From: Hymenobacter sp. ISL-91
GTDB lineage: Bacteria > Bacteroidota > Bacteroidia > Cytophagales > Hymenobacteraceae
Assembly: GCF_018613725.1 (NCBI RefSeq)
Contig: NZ_JAGGPS010000008.1
Coordinates: 92,904 to 156,903 of the forward strand
Direction of reading: 5' to 3'
DNA: 64,000 nt
Below, piece by piece: positions 32,833 to 42,044 of the stretch; the stretch's first letter is position 1, and each line of letters opens with the position of its first letter. A model generated the notes under the pieces. The model did not search any database and had not been told where the DNA came from. It saw only the letters and a program-made list of their open reading frames with translations. Both the position numbers and the translations under genes were made by a program.

Positions 32833-34059
32833 TTATTCCCGCTGTCCTGGGCGGCGGCGCAGCACATGCCAGATGGAGCGCAGAAAGGGCCAGGGGGTAA
32901 CCGAGTTCATAATCTGAAAATTCTCTTTCCAGCTGGTGCGCTCGTCCAAAAAATCGAACACCCGGTCGGTGGGGTTGCGCCGGAAAAGCTGACTGAAAAT
33001 GTCGCGTATCTGCTCGCCCCGGCGCTGCATAATATCGAGCAGCAGCGTATCGAAGAGGCCAAATTGCCATTGGTCGCCGGTGCTGTGGCGGGGCGGGTGG
33101 CCGGTGGCGGCCAACGCCTGCGTCAGGCGGGCCGAGTGGTCCAGAATGCGCTTGAAGGCGTAGCCGCTGCTGGGTTTGGCCCGGCCGGCGCGCGTGCCCA
33201 GGTTGAGGACGTGCGCGCCTTGCCGCAGGGGAAGTGGGTGGTCGGTCATCGGAATGGCGCCCACTTCTTCGGCCGTAATGTGGTAGTTGCCGGCCCCGGG
33301 CAGCGCGGCCAGGTAGCGGCGCAGCTCCACTTCGTACTCGGCCTTGGCCAGCGGCGTCTCCGAAAACAGGGTGTATTCGACCAGCGCCCGGCGCGAAGTG
33401 AACGGCAGCACGTACATAAAGCGCACTTCCTGCCCCTGCTCACCCCGAAAATCCATGAGCTCGGCCGTGGTGGGGTCGAAGGCGTCGTGCTCGGTTTCCA
33501 CTTCCCAGCCCACAAAATGCTGGAGCAGGTAGCGGTGGCGCGGGCGGCGCAGCTCGGCCAGCTGGGGCGGGCGGCTGTCGAAGGCATAACGGGCCGTAAA
33601 CTCGCCCTCGGGCGTGCCAGCCCGGGCGCCGGTGGGCGTGCTGGCCAACTCCTCTACCGTGGTGTGCAGCCAAGTGAACTGCGAATTCCCGGTCAGCATC
33701 TGGCGCACAAACTGGTAGAAATCCAGCCCCCGGATCATCTTGTAGCGGTAGCGTTCCGGGGTTAGCACCCGCTCGAAACCGGGGCTGCGGAAGGCCAGCT
33801 TTGCCCACTCGTGGGCCACAATTCCATCGAAAAGTGTGGGCGCATCGGCCCAGAACGACCAAGTGCGGTCGTTGCGGTCTTTGGCCTCGGGCTCCAGAAT
33901 GAGTACCCGTTTGCCTGCTAGCCGCGGCTCCTGGCTGATGTGGTAGGCTAGGCTCAGGCCCGCCGCCCCGCCCCCCACCAGCAGGTAGTCGTAGTTGCGC
34001 ACCAGCGCGGGCGCTTGGGCAGAGGCAGACGACAACGATGGGGCAACAGAATCGGGCAT
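32833..34059 (-). CDS. crtY: lycopene cyclase (CrtY/CrtL type)
   Basis: A 408-residue flavoprotein. N-terminal dinucleotide fold YDYLLVGGGAAGLSLAYHIS, then VLILEPEAKDRNDRTWSFW, the hallmark of lycopene beta-cyclases, a central FYQFVRQMLTG and FVGWEVETEHDAFDP region, and LPFTSRRALVEYTLFSETPL with LNLGTRAGRAKPSSGYAF near the C-terminus. It cyclises the ends of lycopene to give beta- or gamma-carotene. The ATG at 34059 is preferred to a further-upstream one because the terminator at 34112-34137 separates that part. No other crt gene is in the window. Confidence 0.9.
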   Translation of the reverse strand: MPDSVAPSLSSASAQAPALVRNYDYLLVGGGAAGLSLAYHISQEPRLAGKRVLILEPEAKDRNDRTWSFWADAPTLFDGIVAHEWAKLAFRSPGFERVLTPERYRYKMIRGLDFYQFVRQMLTGNSQFTWLHTTVEELASTPTGARAGTPEGEFTARYAFDSRPPQLAELRRPRHRYLLQHFVGWEVETEHDAFDPTTAELMDFRGEQGQEVRFMYVLPFTSRRALVEYTLFSETPLAKAEYEVELRRYLAALPGAGNYHITAEEVGAIPMTDHPLPLRQGAHVLNLGTRAGRAKPSSGYAFKRILDHSARLTQALAATGHPPRHSTGDQWQFGLFDTLLLDIMQRRGEQIRDIFSQLFRRNPTDRVFDFLDERTSWKENFQIMNSVTPWPFLRSIWHVLRRRPGQRE

Positions 34060-34111
34060 AGCAACAGGCACAGGCAGGTAACGAAAGAAATCAAACCAAG
34101 CTACGCACAAA

Positions 34112-34137
34112 AAAGCCGCTGCCGAAGCAGCGGCTTT
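34112..34137 (-). terminator. intrinsic terminator of the LOG gene
   Basis: An 11-bp stem (34112-34122 / 34127-34137) that on the minus strand reads GCCGCTGC-TTCG-GCAGCGGC followed by T6. UUCG tetraloop. It separates the LOG gene from crtY. Confidence 0.85.
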
Positions 34138-34252
34138 CAAAAGCCCCGGAAAACTGGAATGTTTATGCCTCGCGTATCTCGCCTTCGAAGGGAGGCCATA
34201 CCTGCCTCCGAAAACGTTTGTGCAAGCCGTTGCAGTCTGGGCTGCCCCAGCC

Positions 34253-35116
<864 letters not shown>

Positions 35117-35230
35117 GGGAATTTTAAAGGAAAAATGAGGCGCAAAAACGCCCGACCCGGACCCGGAAGTATGCCCGGTTCGGAGCGGTTGGCGCCGGAA
35201 AAAGTAAGCGGTTAAATAAGGTAAGCAAAA

Positions 35231-35264
35231 AGGAAGGCCGCCCCCACAAAAAGGGGGGCGACCT
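35231..35264 (-). terminator. terminator-like hairpin upstream of the LOG gene
   Basis: AGGCCGCCCCC (35235-35245) pairs with GGGGGCGACCT (35254-35264) with one mismatch; on the minus strand a T5 follows. It ends readthrough from the permease gene 35459-36718 before the LOG start. Confidence 0.6.
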
Positions 35265-35325
35265 CACATAGCGGTTCGCAAGATAGTGATTTGTGGATGA
35301 TGGGGCGATGAAGTGCTGGGGTAAC

Positions 35326-35433
35326 AGAATTGTCATTCAGAGCGCAGCGAAGAATCTCGCGTGCCACAGTAACTCCCTGCTAAAGGATTACTTCAGCCCG
35401 CGAGATTCTTCGCTGCGCTCTGAATGACGTTCT
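35326..35433. repeat. family A palindromic element, copy 3
   Basis: Arms of about 35 bp (35326-35361 and 35399-35433) with the intact core GTCATTCAGAGCGCAGCGAA and GAATCTCGCG. It lies downstream of the MacB-like gene, before the hairpin at 35231-35264. Confidence 0.85.
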
Positions 35434-35458
35434 TTCCTAACCCCTCACTTCTCGCCTC

Positions 35459-36718
35459 TTACTTGGCCCGGATGGCAATAACGGGGTCGAGGTTGGCGGC
35501 CAGGACGGCCGGCACAATGCCTGCCACCATCCCGATAAGCACCGACACCGTAAGGCCCAGCGCGATGCGCCCGCCGCTCATGAACAGCGGCAGCGAGTCC
35601 TGCGGAATGAGCGTAACCAGCCACACCAGCAACAGGCCCGCCGCTCCGCCCAGCAGGCACAGAAACACGGCCTCGAACAGGAACTGGAACAGGATGAAGT
35701 AGTTTTTAGCCCCCAACGACTTCTGAATGCCGATGATGTTGGTGCGCTCCTTCACCGACACGAACATGATGTTGGCAATACCGAAGCCGCCTACCAGCAT
35801 GGCAAAAGAGCCGATAACGCCGCCGGCCACGCCCAGAATCGAGAACAGGCCCGAAATGGCGCTGGCCAGCATTTCGGGGCGGTTGAGGGCGAAGTTGGCT
35901 TCTTCGCGGGGCTTGAGGCCGCGGGCGCTGCGCATCAGCCCCGTTACTTCATACTCAAGGTCGAGCAGGCCGGGGTCGGTATCGAGGCCTTTGATGCCGA
36001 TGGTGGCCGAAACGCCGCTGCCGGTACCGGGGTTGATGGCGAATATCTTGGAAAAGGCTCCGAACGGGATAAATGTGTTGGTGTCGTTGCTCTTGATTTC
36101 GAGCAGGCTCTTACCGGCCTTTTCCATCACCCCAATCACCGTAAAGCGCTGGCCGCGGGTTTTAAACTCCTGGCCCAGGGCCGAGCGGTCCGGAAACAGG
36201 TTAGCCGCAATATCGGCCCCGATGATGGCCACGTTACGGGCGCCATCGACTTCCTGGGGCGTAAAGTAGCGGCCCTGGGCCACGGGTACATCCGAGATGA
36301 TGCGGTAGTCATAGCTCACACCCTGCAAAAAGGCATCATCAACGCTGTTGGAGCCCGCCTTGAACGTGTTGCCCGACTTGCTGGCGAAAATGGCCACGCC
36401 CGCGTTGTTGGACCCGAGCTGCTTCTGCAGTAGTCGGTACTCACGAATGTTGGGTACCGGCCGGTTGAAGTACTTCCACCAGGCAAATTCGGGCCCGAAC
36501 TCCCAGGGCCACTTATCCACGTAGATAACCTTGTCGCCCACAAAGCTCATGCTGTTGCGGATGTTTTTCTCGAGCGAGTCGACCACCGTAAACACGGCAA
36601 TAATGGCAAAAATACCCACTGTAACGCCCAGCAACGACAGTATTGTGCGCAGCAAGTTGCCCTTCAAAGCCTCCCAGGCAAAGCGAAAACTCTCAAGCGT
36701 CAGGCGAATAGCTTTCAT
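35459..36718 (-). CDS. MacB/FtsX-type ABC transporter permease
   Basis: A 419-residue membrane protein: N-terminal TM ILSLLGVTVGIFAIIAVFTVV preceded by RLTLESFRFAWEALKGNLLR, a large periplasmic MacB core (about 45-280, with DVPVAQGRYFTPQEVDGARN and VAIIGADIAANLFP) and three C-terminal TMs with NIMFVSVKERTNIIGIQKSLGA as the ATPase coupling helix. MacB-type permeases perform mechanotransduction, exporting peptides, toxins or lipoproteins. No ATPase is next to it. It is divergent from queA across 232 bp. Confidence 0.88.
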   Translation of the reverse strand: MKAIRLTLESFRFAWEALKGNLLRTILSLLGVTVGIFAIIAVFTVVDSLEKNIRNSMSFVGDKVIYVDKWPWEFGPEFAWWKYFNRPVPNIREYRLLQKQLGSNNAGVAIFASKSGNTFKAGSNSVDDAFLQGVSYDYRIISDVPVAQGRYFTPQEVDGARNVAIIGADIAANLFPDRSALGQEFKTRGQRFTVIGVMEKAGKSLLEIKSNDTNTFIPFGAFSKIFAINPGTGSGVSATIGIKGLDTDPGLLDLEYEVTGLMRSARGLKPREEANFALNRPEMLASAISGLFSILGVAGGVIGSFAMLVGGFGIANIMFVSVKERTNIIGIQKSLGAKNYFILFQFLFEAVFLCLLGGAAGLLLVWLVTLIPQDSLPLFMSGGRIALGLTVSVLIGMVAGIVPAVLAANLDPVIAIRAK

Positions 36719-36894
36719 AGAATCGGGGAGCTGAGGTACAGGCTAAATTGGAAAACTGCGAATGATACGGCAGGCATGGCACGGTTATTTCCCGCGCAAT
36801 ACGGTCCCGACGCACCCATCCGCTCCGGCCCGGGCGCATGGAGGGCAATTAATGTTTCCGGGCGAAAATTACCTATTATTCCGGCAATTATCCG

Positions 36895-36902
36895 TACTTT
36901 TG
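36895..36902 (+). promoter_or_regulatory. -7 box TACTTTTG of queA
   Basis: An exact TAnnTTTG match 48 bp before the ATG at 36951; it excludes the long upstream extension of the frame. Confidence 0.55.
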
Positions 36903-36950
36903 CGGCTCGATTTTTTTACTAGTTTCCCCAACTATTGCCCTGTCTGGCCC

Positions 36951-38000
36951 ATGAAGCTTTCTGAGTTCAAATTCGAATTGCCCGAGAATCTGGTGGCCCA
37001 GCACCCGGCCAAAAACCGCGACGAGTCGCGCCTGATGGTGCTGCACCGCGACAGTGGCAAAATCGAGCACCGCTCTTTCAAAGACATTCTGGAGTACTTC
37101 GACGAAGGCGACGTATTTGTGGTGAATGATACGAAGGTGTTTCCGGCCCGCATGTATGGCAACAAGGAAAAAACCGGCGCCCAGATTGAGGTATTTCTGC
37201 TCCGCGAGCTGAACACCGAAATTCACCTCTGGGATGTGCTCGTAGATCCGGCCCGTAAAATCCGGGTGGGCAACAAGCTCTACTTCGGCGAGTCGGACAT
37301 GGTGGCCGAGGTAATCGACAATACCACGTCGCGCGGCCGCACCATCAAGTTCCTCTACGATGGCCCGCCCGAAGATTTCTATAAGGCGCTGTACAGCCTG
37401 GGCGAAACCCCCATCCCAAAGGAGTTTATCACCCGCGACACCGAGGCGGCCGACAAGGAGCGTTACCAGACGATTTACGCCAACAATATCGGGGCAGTAG
37501 CCGCGCCATCGGCTGGCCTGCACTTCACCCGCGAGATAATGAAGCGCCTGGAAATCAAAGGCATCGAGGTGGCGCCCGTAACGCTGCACATTGGCCTGGG
37601 CACTTTCCGCACCGTGGATGTGGAGGACCTGACCAAGCACAAAATGGACTCGGAGAACTTCGTGGTGCCCGGCACTACGGCCGTGGTCGTAAACAAAGCC
37701 CTCGATGCCAAGAAGCGCGTGTGCGCCATTGGTACCACGGCCATGCGGGCCATGGAGTCGTCGGTTTCGGCCCACACTCGCCTGAAGGCCAACGAAGGCT
37801 GGACAGACCGGTTTATCTTCCCTCCCTACGATTTCAAAATCGCCAACGCGCTGCTCACCAACTTCCACACCCCGGAAAGCACGCTGATGATGATGGCCTC
37901 GGCCTTCGCCGGCCACGACCTGCTGATTGAGGCCTACAAGCTGGCCATCAAGGAGAAGTACCGCTTCTTCAGCTACGGCGACGCCATGCTGATTATCTAA
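36951..38000 (+). CDS. queA: tRNA preQ1(34) S-adenosylmethionine ribosyltransferase-isomerase
   Basis: A 349-residue enzyme that adds the epoxycyclopentanediol ring to preQ1 in tRNA on the queuosine pathway, using SAM as ribosyl donor. Recognised by [90 protein letters not shown] and [19 protein letters not shown]. Full length. No other que gene is adjacent. It is followed by a family C palindrome. Confidence 0.96.
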   Translation: MKLSEFKFELPENLVAQHPAKNRDESRLMVLHRDSGKIEHRSFKDILEYFDEGDVFVVNDTKVFPARMYGNKEKTGAQIEVFLLRELNTEIHLWDVLVDPARKIRVGNKLYFGESDMVAEVIDNTTSRGRTIKFLYDGPPEDFYKALYSLGETPIPKEFITRDTEAADKERYQTIYANNIGAVAAPSAGLHFTREIMKRLEIKGIEVAPVTLHIGLGTFRTVDVEDLTKHKMDSENFVVPGTTAVVVNKALDAKKRVCAIGTTAMRAMESSVSAHTRLKANEGWTDRFIFPPYDFKIANALLTNFHTPESTLMMMASAFAGHDLLIEAYKLAIKEKYRFFSYGDAMLII

Positions 38001-38020
38001 CTAAAGTTGCGGAGGGCGCT

Positions 38021-38121
38021 GTAGGGGCGGGGCTTGTCCCCGCCCGCCGTTGAACGGTTACCGTTGAACAAGTACCGTTGAAGCGGCGCGAATGACGGGC
38101 GGGGACAAGCCCCGCCCCTAC
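38021..38121. repeat. family C palindromic element, copy 2
   Basis: 28-bp arms (38021-38048 and 38094-38121) with one mismatch, sharing GGGGCGGGGCTTGTC with the 12191 copy. The centre has three CCGTTGAA units at 14-bp intervals (38047, 38061, 38075). It lies between co-directional queA and ispD. Confidence 0.85.
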
Positions 38122-38184
38122 TACGTGCTGATATACGTATGCTACAACTTGAGTTAGCAACGTTCTTGGGCTACAGCCCTGCCG

Positions 38185-38216
38185 TTTGAAACAGGCTGCG
38201 CCGGCTGCTACTTTTG
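38185..38216 (+). promoter_or_regulatory. ispD promoter: TTTG-N20-TACTTTTG
   Basis: -33 TTTG (38185-38188), 20-bp spacer, -7 TACTTTTG (38209-38216): a complete match to the Bacteroidota promoter. The -7 box occupies the 5' arm end and loop of the terminator at 38199-38238. Confidence 0.7.
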
Positions 38217-38238
38217 CGAGTAGCAGCCGGCGTTTTTT
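38199..38238 (+). terminator. intrinsic terminator overlapping the ispD promoter
   Basis: CGCCGGCTGCTAC (38199-38211) and GTAGCAGCCGGCG (38220-38232) form a perfect 13-bp stem with an 8-nt loop, followed by T6 (38233-38238). It would stop transcription arriving from queA but not that initiated at the nested promoter. Confidence 0.8.
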
Positions 38239-38275
38239 ATGCCGATTACCGTATTTGCGCTCCTGCACCGTTGCC

Positions 38276-39001
38276 ATGAACTCACCCGCCACCGCCAGTT
38301 CCTCAAGTCCAAAAGGTTCTGCTACTTCCCGCTACGCCATTCTGGTGGCGGGCGGCAGCGGTACGCGCATGGGCGCCGACCGGCCCAAGCAGTTTCTGGA
38401 GCTGGCCGGCGAGCCGGTGCTGCTGCACACGCTGCGCCGCTTTGCCGATCCGGCCCTGGGTGTGGGCACGCTGGTAGTAGTGCTACCGGCCGGGCAGCTG
38501 GAAACCTGGCAGGACCTGTGCGCGCAGTACCAGGTGCAGATTCCGCACACGCTGGTAGTGGGCGGGGCTACGCGCTGGGCCTCGGTGCGCGCTGGTTTGG
38601 CCCACTTGGCTGACCACGAAAGCGGCGTGGTGGCCGTGCACGACGGCGTGCGCCCCCTCACGCCCCGCTCCGTGATTGAGGCCACGTACCAAGCCGCCTA
38701 CAACCACGGCGCGGCCGTGGCCGCCGTGGTGCCCAAAGATTCGGTGCGCAACCTGAGCCAGCAGGGCAGCTACGCCCTCAACCGCGCCCGCCTGCGCCTC
38801 GTGCAAACGCCGCAGTGCTTCGATCTGGCCCTGTTGCGCCGTGCCTACCAGCTGCCCGAGCTCAACACCTTCACCGACGATGCCAGTGTGGTGGAAGACC
38901 TGCACCCCATTCAGCTGGTAGAAGGCGACTACCGCAACCTCAAAATAACGACGGCCGAGGACCTGTACGTGGCCGAGGCGTTGCTGCGCATGGGTAACTG
39001 A
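38276..39001 (+). CDS. ispD: 2-C-methyl-D-erythritol 4-phosphate cytidylyltransferase
   Basis: A 241-residue nucleotidyltransferase of the MEP isoprenoid pathway, making CDP-methylerythritol; this feeds carotenoid synthesis (crtY is 4 kb away). Motifs: AILVAGGSGTRMGADRPKQF (glycine-rich CTP loop), VVGGATRWASVRAGL, VAVHDGVRPLTPRSVIEATY, AAVVPKDSVRNL, RLRLVQTPQCFDLALLRRAY and TFTDDASVVEDL. A Ser-rich 17-residue N-terminal extension precedes the core; the ATG at 38276 is the first after the promoter. Confidence 0.94.
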   Translation: MNSPATASSSSPKGSATSRYAILVAGGSGTRMGADRPKQFLELAGEPVLLHTLRRFADPALGVGTLVVVLPAGQLETWQDLCAQYQVQIPHTLVVGGATRWASVRAGLAHLADHESGVVAVHDGVRPLTPRSVIEATYQAAYNHGAAVAAVVPKDSVRNLSQQGSYALNRARLRLVQTPQCFDLALLRRAYQLPELNTFTDDASVVEDLHPIQLVEGDYRNLKITTAEDLYVAEALLRMGN

Positions 39002-39023
39002 GTGACGTGCGTTGAGGGCAGAA

Positions 39024-39138
39024 TATCATTCAGAACATGCTGCGCTTGGAGCAAGAGCGAAGAATCTCGCGTGCTGATATTGGGCTACCGACACAACATC
39101 AGCACGCGAGATTCTTCGCTTCACTCTGAATGACGTTT
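39024..39138. repeat. family A palindromic element, copy 4 (with internal insertion)
   Basis: The left arm carries about 20 extra bases (after CATTCAG, near 39034-39054) compared with the other copies, while the inner AGCGAAGAATCTCGCGTGCT and its complement on the right are intact. It lies between ispD and the enoyl-CoA hydratase gene. Confidence 0.8.
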
Positions 39139-39166
39139 CTTTGCTTATCAACCTATTCCTTTCCCT

Positions 39167-39967
39167 ATGCCCACTCTGCTTTACGACGTGCGCCCCGATG
39201 GCGTAGTCACTATTACGCTCAACCGTCCCGACGTTTTCAATGCCTTCGATGATGCCCAGAGCTACGAGCTGCAGGATGCGCTGAAGCAGGTGGCGCGCGA
39301 TGCCAGCGTGCGGGCGGTGGTGCTCACGGGGGCCGGCCGGGCATTCTGCTCGGGCCAGGATTTGAAGGCTAGCCGTGAGGCCGAGGCCGAGGCCGCCGAG
39401 GGCCAGCCTCGTTCGTTCTACGATTCGCTGCACAAGCGCTACAACCCCATTATCCGGGCTATGCGGGCGCTGCCCAAGCCCATCATCTGCCGCCTAAATG
39501 GCGTGGCGGCCGGGGCCGGCTGTTCGCTGGCGCTGGCCTGCGACGCCATTGTGGCTTCGTCGGAGGCTTCGCTGATTGAGGTGTTTATCAACATCGGGCT
39601 GGTACCCGATTCGGGCTCGTCGTGGTTTCTGCCCCGGCTGGTGGGCACGCTGAAGGCGTTTGAGCTATGTACGCTGGGCTCGAAGGTAACTGCCGAGGAA
39701 GCATTGCGCCTGGGCCTGGTGAACCAGGTGGTGGCCCCCGGGCAGCTCGACGAAGCCACTTATGCACTAGCTGCCCGCTATGCCGCCGCGCCCACCAAAA
39801 GCATCGGCCTCATCAAGCAAATGCTCAATAAGGCCGCCACTGCCACGCTCGACGAAATGCTGGACTATGAGGCCCACTGCCAGCAGATTGCCGGCGAATC
39901 GGGCGACTACCGCGAGGGCGTGCAGGCGTTCCTGGAAAAGCGGAAGCCCGATTTTAAGGGTGAGTAA
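39167..39967 (+). CDS. enoyl-CoA hydratase/isomerase family protein, PaaG-like
   Basis: A 266-residue crotonase. VTITLNRPDVFNAFDDAQ, VLTGAGRAFCSGQDLK (first oxyanion-hole segment), RLNGVAAGAGCSLALACDAI (second oxyanion-hole segment), and INIGLVPDSGSSWFLPRLVG, which has Asp where classic hydratases carry catalytic Glu, as in PaaG (1,2-epoxyphenylacetyl-CoA isomerase). The other phenylacetate genes are not in the window, so beta-oxidation or another isomerase role remains possible. It ends at the terminator at 40004-40046. Confidence 0.88.
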   Translation: MPTLLYDVRPDGVVTITLNRPDVFNAFDDAQSYELQDALKQVARDASVRAVVLTGAGRAFCSGQDLKASREAEAEAAEGQPRSFYDSLHKRYNPIIRAMRALPKPIICRLNGVAAGAGCSLALACDAIVASSEASLIEVFINIGLVPDSGSSWFLPRLVGTLKAFELCTLGSKVTAEEALRLGLVNQVVAPGQLDEATYALAARYAAAPTKSIGLIKQMLNKAATATLDEMLDYEAHCQQIAGESGDYREGVQAFLEKRKPDFKGE

Positions 39968-39995
39968 CGTTCGGTAGGCTCGGCGGCGTCCGCGC

Positions 39996-40046
39996 AAAAA
40001 AAAGGAGTCTGGCCCCGTCGTATAACGAGGGCCAGGCTCCTTTTTT
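39996..40046. terminator. bidirectional terminator
   Basis: GGAGTCTGGCCC (40004-40015) and GGGCCAGGCTCC (40029-40040) pair with one wobble, flanked by A8 on the left and T6 on the right. It lies between convergent genes. Confidence 0.85.
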
Positions 40047-40061
40047 GGTACATAATGGCGC

Positions 40062-40916
40062 TTACAGGCGGCCGCCGACGCGGATGGTGCGGGTAACGCC
40101 GTTGGTGGTGATAGAGGCAATATTGTCGCAGGCCTGGGTGCCGGTGGGGTCGTAGTTGAGCAGCAATTCGCGGGCGCCCTCGGTGGAAATAGTGACTGTA
40201 CCGGCCACAAAAGTGCGGGCGCAGCCGGGCTGGAATTTCTTGATGAGCGGCTGCCCGATAACGGCCGAATAGTCCTGGCCCTTGCGGTTGGTGCCGCTGG
40301 TCTGGCCGGTTACGCTATACTCGTCGTCGGAGAGGGTGCGAGTAGCTTGGCCGGCCGTGCGGGTGTAAGTGCGGCTGGCGCTCCAGGAGTGCTTACCGGC
40401 AGAGGTAGTGATGCTGGCATTCTGCACCGACAGGTTCCAGGAGCCGGTTCCGAGCCGGGTGATGACGCGGGTGCCGGTGTGCTGGTTGTCGTTGCGGTAG
40501 TAATCAACGAGGGTGATGGTTTTGGTAGCACCGGCGTCGCGGGGCTGGCCACCGAATACGGTTACGATTTTGCCGCGCCGGGCCACACCGTTGGGGCCCA
40601 CGCAGTTGGTGGTACCGAAATCGAGGGTGAGCGTGCGGGTAGCGGCGTCGTAGGTGCGCGTGAGGCAGCGGCCGGCCAGGCGGGTGAGGTCATCGGCTTC
40701 GGCGGCGGGGCTGTTGGGTGCGGCGGCATCGGCAGGCGCGGCGGCATCCGTCAGGTCGGCCAGAGCGGCCGTTTCATCCTCGGCCAAACTCTGATCTTGG
40801 GCTGTTACGGCGACATCGGGGCTCTGCGGGTCGTTGGCCTTGTTGCAGGCGGGCAGCAGCAGCGTGGAGCCAGCCAGGGCGGCCATGCTCAGCAGATAAG
40901 AGGTAGAGCGCTTCAT
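40062..40916 (-). CDS. lipoprotein of unknown function
   Basis: A 284-residue protein with lipoprotein signal LLSMAALAGSTLLLPAC (lipid Cys about residue 24), an acidic Ala/Pro/Asp-rich tether (27-75) and a beta-rich body (CLTRTYDAATRTLTLDFG, GKIVTVFGGQPRD, TKTITLVDYYRNDNQHTG, TRTIRVGGRL). The repeated T-x-T/T-R-T strands suggest a beta-sandwich or solenoid. Similar proteins are frequent in Bacteroidota as hypotheticals. The ATG at 40916 is chosen because the signal peptide begins there; the upstream frame overlaps the divergent region. Confidence 0.75.
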   Translation of the reverse strand: MKRSTSYLLSMAALAGSTLLLPACNKANDPQSPDVAVTAQDQSLAEDETAALADLTDAAAPADAAAPNSPAAEADDLTRLAGRCLTRTYDAATRTLTLDFGTTNCVGPNGVARRGKIVTVFGGQPRDAGATKTITLVDYYRNDNQHTGTRVITRLGTGSWNLSVQNASITTSAGKHSWSASRTYTRTAGQATRTLSDDEYSVTGQTSGTNRKGQDYSAVIGQPLIKKFQPGCARTFVAGTVTISTEGARELLLNYDPTGTQACDNIASITTNGVTRTIRVGGRL

Positions 40917-41100
40917 GGGAAAGGCAGAAAATGAAAAGTGGGGAATGAGAAGAGCAACTGGTTTTCGGCGGTTAGAAGCAGCGTTTGCGAAAAAGTTTAA
41001 ACAGGCAGGGAACTTTTTTTTAGACCGTCGACTCCCTAACCCGATCAGGCAGGTCGCGTATAGCTGCGAATACATTTTTCTTCTTCAATTCCCTGATCTG

Positions 41101-41676
41101 ATGTTGTTTTTCCGCGCTGTCTGCCTTTTGTTGCTGCCCGCATTGGTAGCCTGTTCAGGCTCGGCCAGCAACAATGATCCGGTTTTTGAGGCGAAGCTTC
41201 AGAATGAAAAGCGCATTAGTGAGCAGGATATCACCAAGCGGCAGATCAGGGATGCAGAGTTGGTGGTGGAAACGGCCAGCAACCAGATGGAGCTGCTCGA
41301 AATTAGCCAGATAGCCCAGCGCAAGGCGGTTTCGCCTGATGCTAAATATGTGGCTCAGAATGTCATCAATCAGGTAAGCGCCCTTCTCAGTGAACTGAGG
41401 GTGCTGGCTAAACAGAAAAATCTGGTGCTGCCCGCCGGCCTGAGTGAGAGCCAGGCACTGCAGGTAGGCGAAATGACCGCCCTCAATGGCGCGGCCTTCG
41501 ACCAAAAGTTTGCAGATGCCCTGACCCGCACAATCGAACAGGATCTGGATATCAACGAAGACCTGCAAACGGAATCGTACGATGCCGACCTGCGCCCTGT
41601 CGCAACCCGACAGCTGGCGGTACTGCAGGATTTGAAGCGGGCCACCGATGACTTGAAATCAAAATTAAAAATCTGA
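41101..41676 (+). CDS. DUF4142-like lipoprotein
   Basis: A 191-residue protein with lipobox LVAC (AVCLLLLPALVAC) and a helical domain: RDAELVVETASNQMELLEIS, AVSPDAKYVAQNVINQVSAL, LSELRVLAKQKNLVLPAGLS, EMTALNGAAFDQKFADALTR. This is the four-helix DUF4142 arrangement (formerly linked to ferritin-like folds), though more diverged than that of 42045-42629. Periplasmic side, function unknown. First of three small lipoprotein genes in a row; gaps of 88 and 46 bp make a shared transcript possible. Confidence 0.72.
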   Translation: MLFFRAVCLLLLPALVACSGSASNNDPVFEAKLQNEKRISEQDITKRQIRDAELVVETASNQMELLEISQIAQRKAVSPDAKYVAQNVINQVSALLSELRVLAKQKNLVLPAGLSESQALQVGEMTALNGAAFDQKFADALTRTIEQDLDINEDLQTESYDADLRPVATRQLAVLQDLKRATDDLKSKLKI

Positions 41677-41764
41677 TTTCAAAGAAGATAGACTGATTGG
41701 CGGTAACCCTGTCCGCGAAATACAAGTACCCGTTTCACCAACCTTCACCTTCTCTGCCTACCCT

Positions 41765-41998
41765 ATGAAACTTCGGATTCTTCCTTTTCTGGCCCTGGCC
41801 TTTGCTCTCTCGCTCAGCAGCTGTAACACCGAAACCCGCACTGACGGCACCGCTGGCGAAGCCGTGAGCGACCTTGATGCCGCCACCGATGATGGAGGCG
41901 TAAAAGCCGATGCGGTGGTGATTGACAACAACGCTGGTCCTACAGTGACGGCCGACGCCGATTCGCTGCCAGCCGCTGCTGCCGACACAACCCGTTAG
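41765..41998 (+). CDS. small acidic lipoprotein
   Basis: A 77-residue protein with signal LPFLALAFALSLSSC (lipid Cys20), followed by a disordered acidic Asp/Ala/Thr-rich chain (AVSDLDAATDDGG, NNAGPTVTADADS). No fold predicted. It lies between the two DUF4142 genes, so it may be a partner or simply a surface spacer protein. Confidence 0.65.
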   Translation: MKLRILPFLALAFALSLSSCNTETRTDGTAGEAVSDLDAATDDGGVKADAVVIDNNAGPTVTADADSLPAAAADTTR

Positions 41999-42044
41999 CC
42001 CTTTTTTACGCGTTATTTTAAACCCACTTAACCTACCTACTCCT

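Noticed and set aside
32041-33765. Plus-strand open frame of 574 codons
   Set aside because: It overlaps the FecE-type ATPase in another frame and runs antisense through crtY; low-complexity Pro/Arg/Gly product typical of high-GC shadow frames.
38047-38083. Three CCGTTGAA units at 14-bp intervals as possible iterons
   Set aside because: They lie in the centre of a family C palindrome and have only three copies; no replication gene is near, so an origin is not supported.
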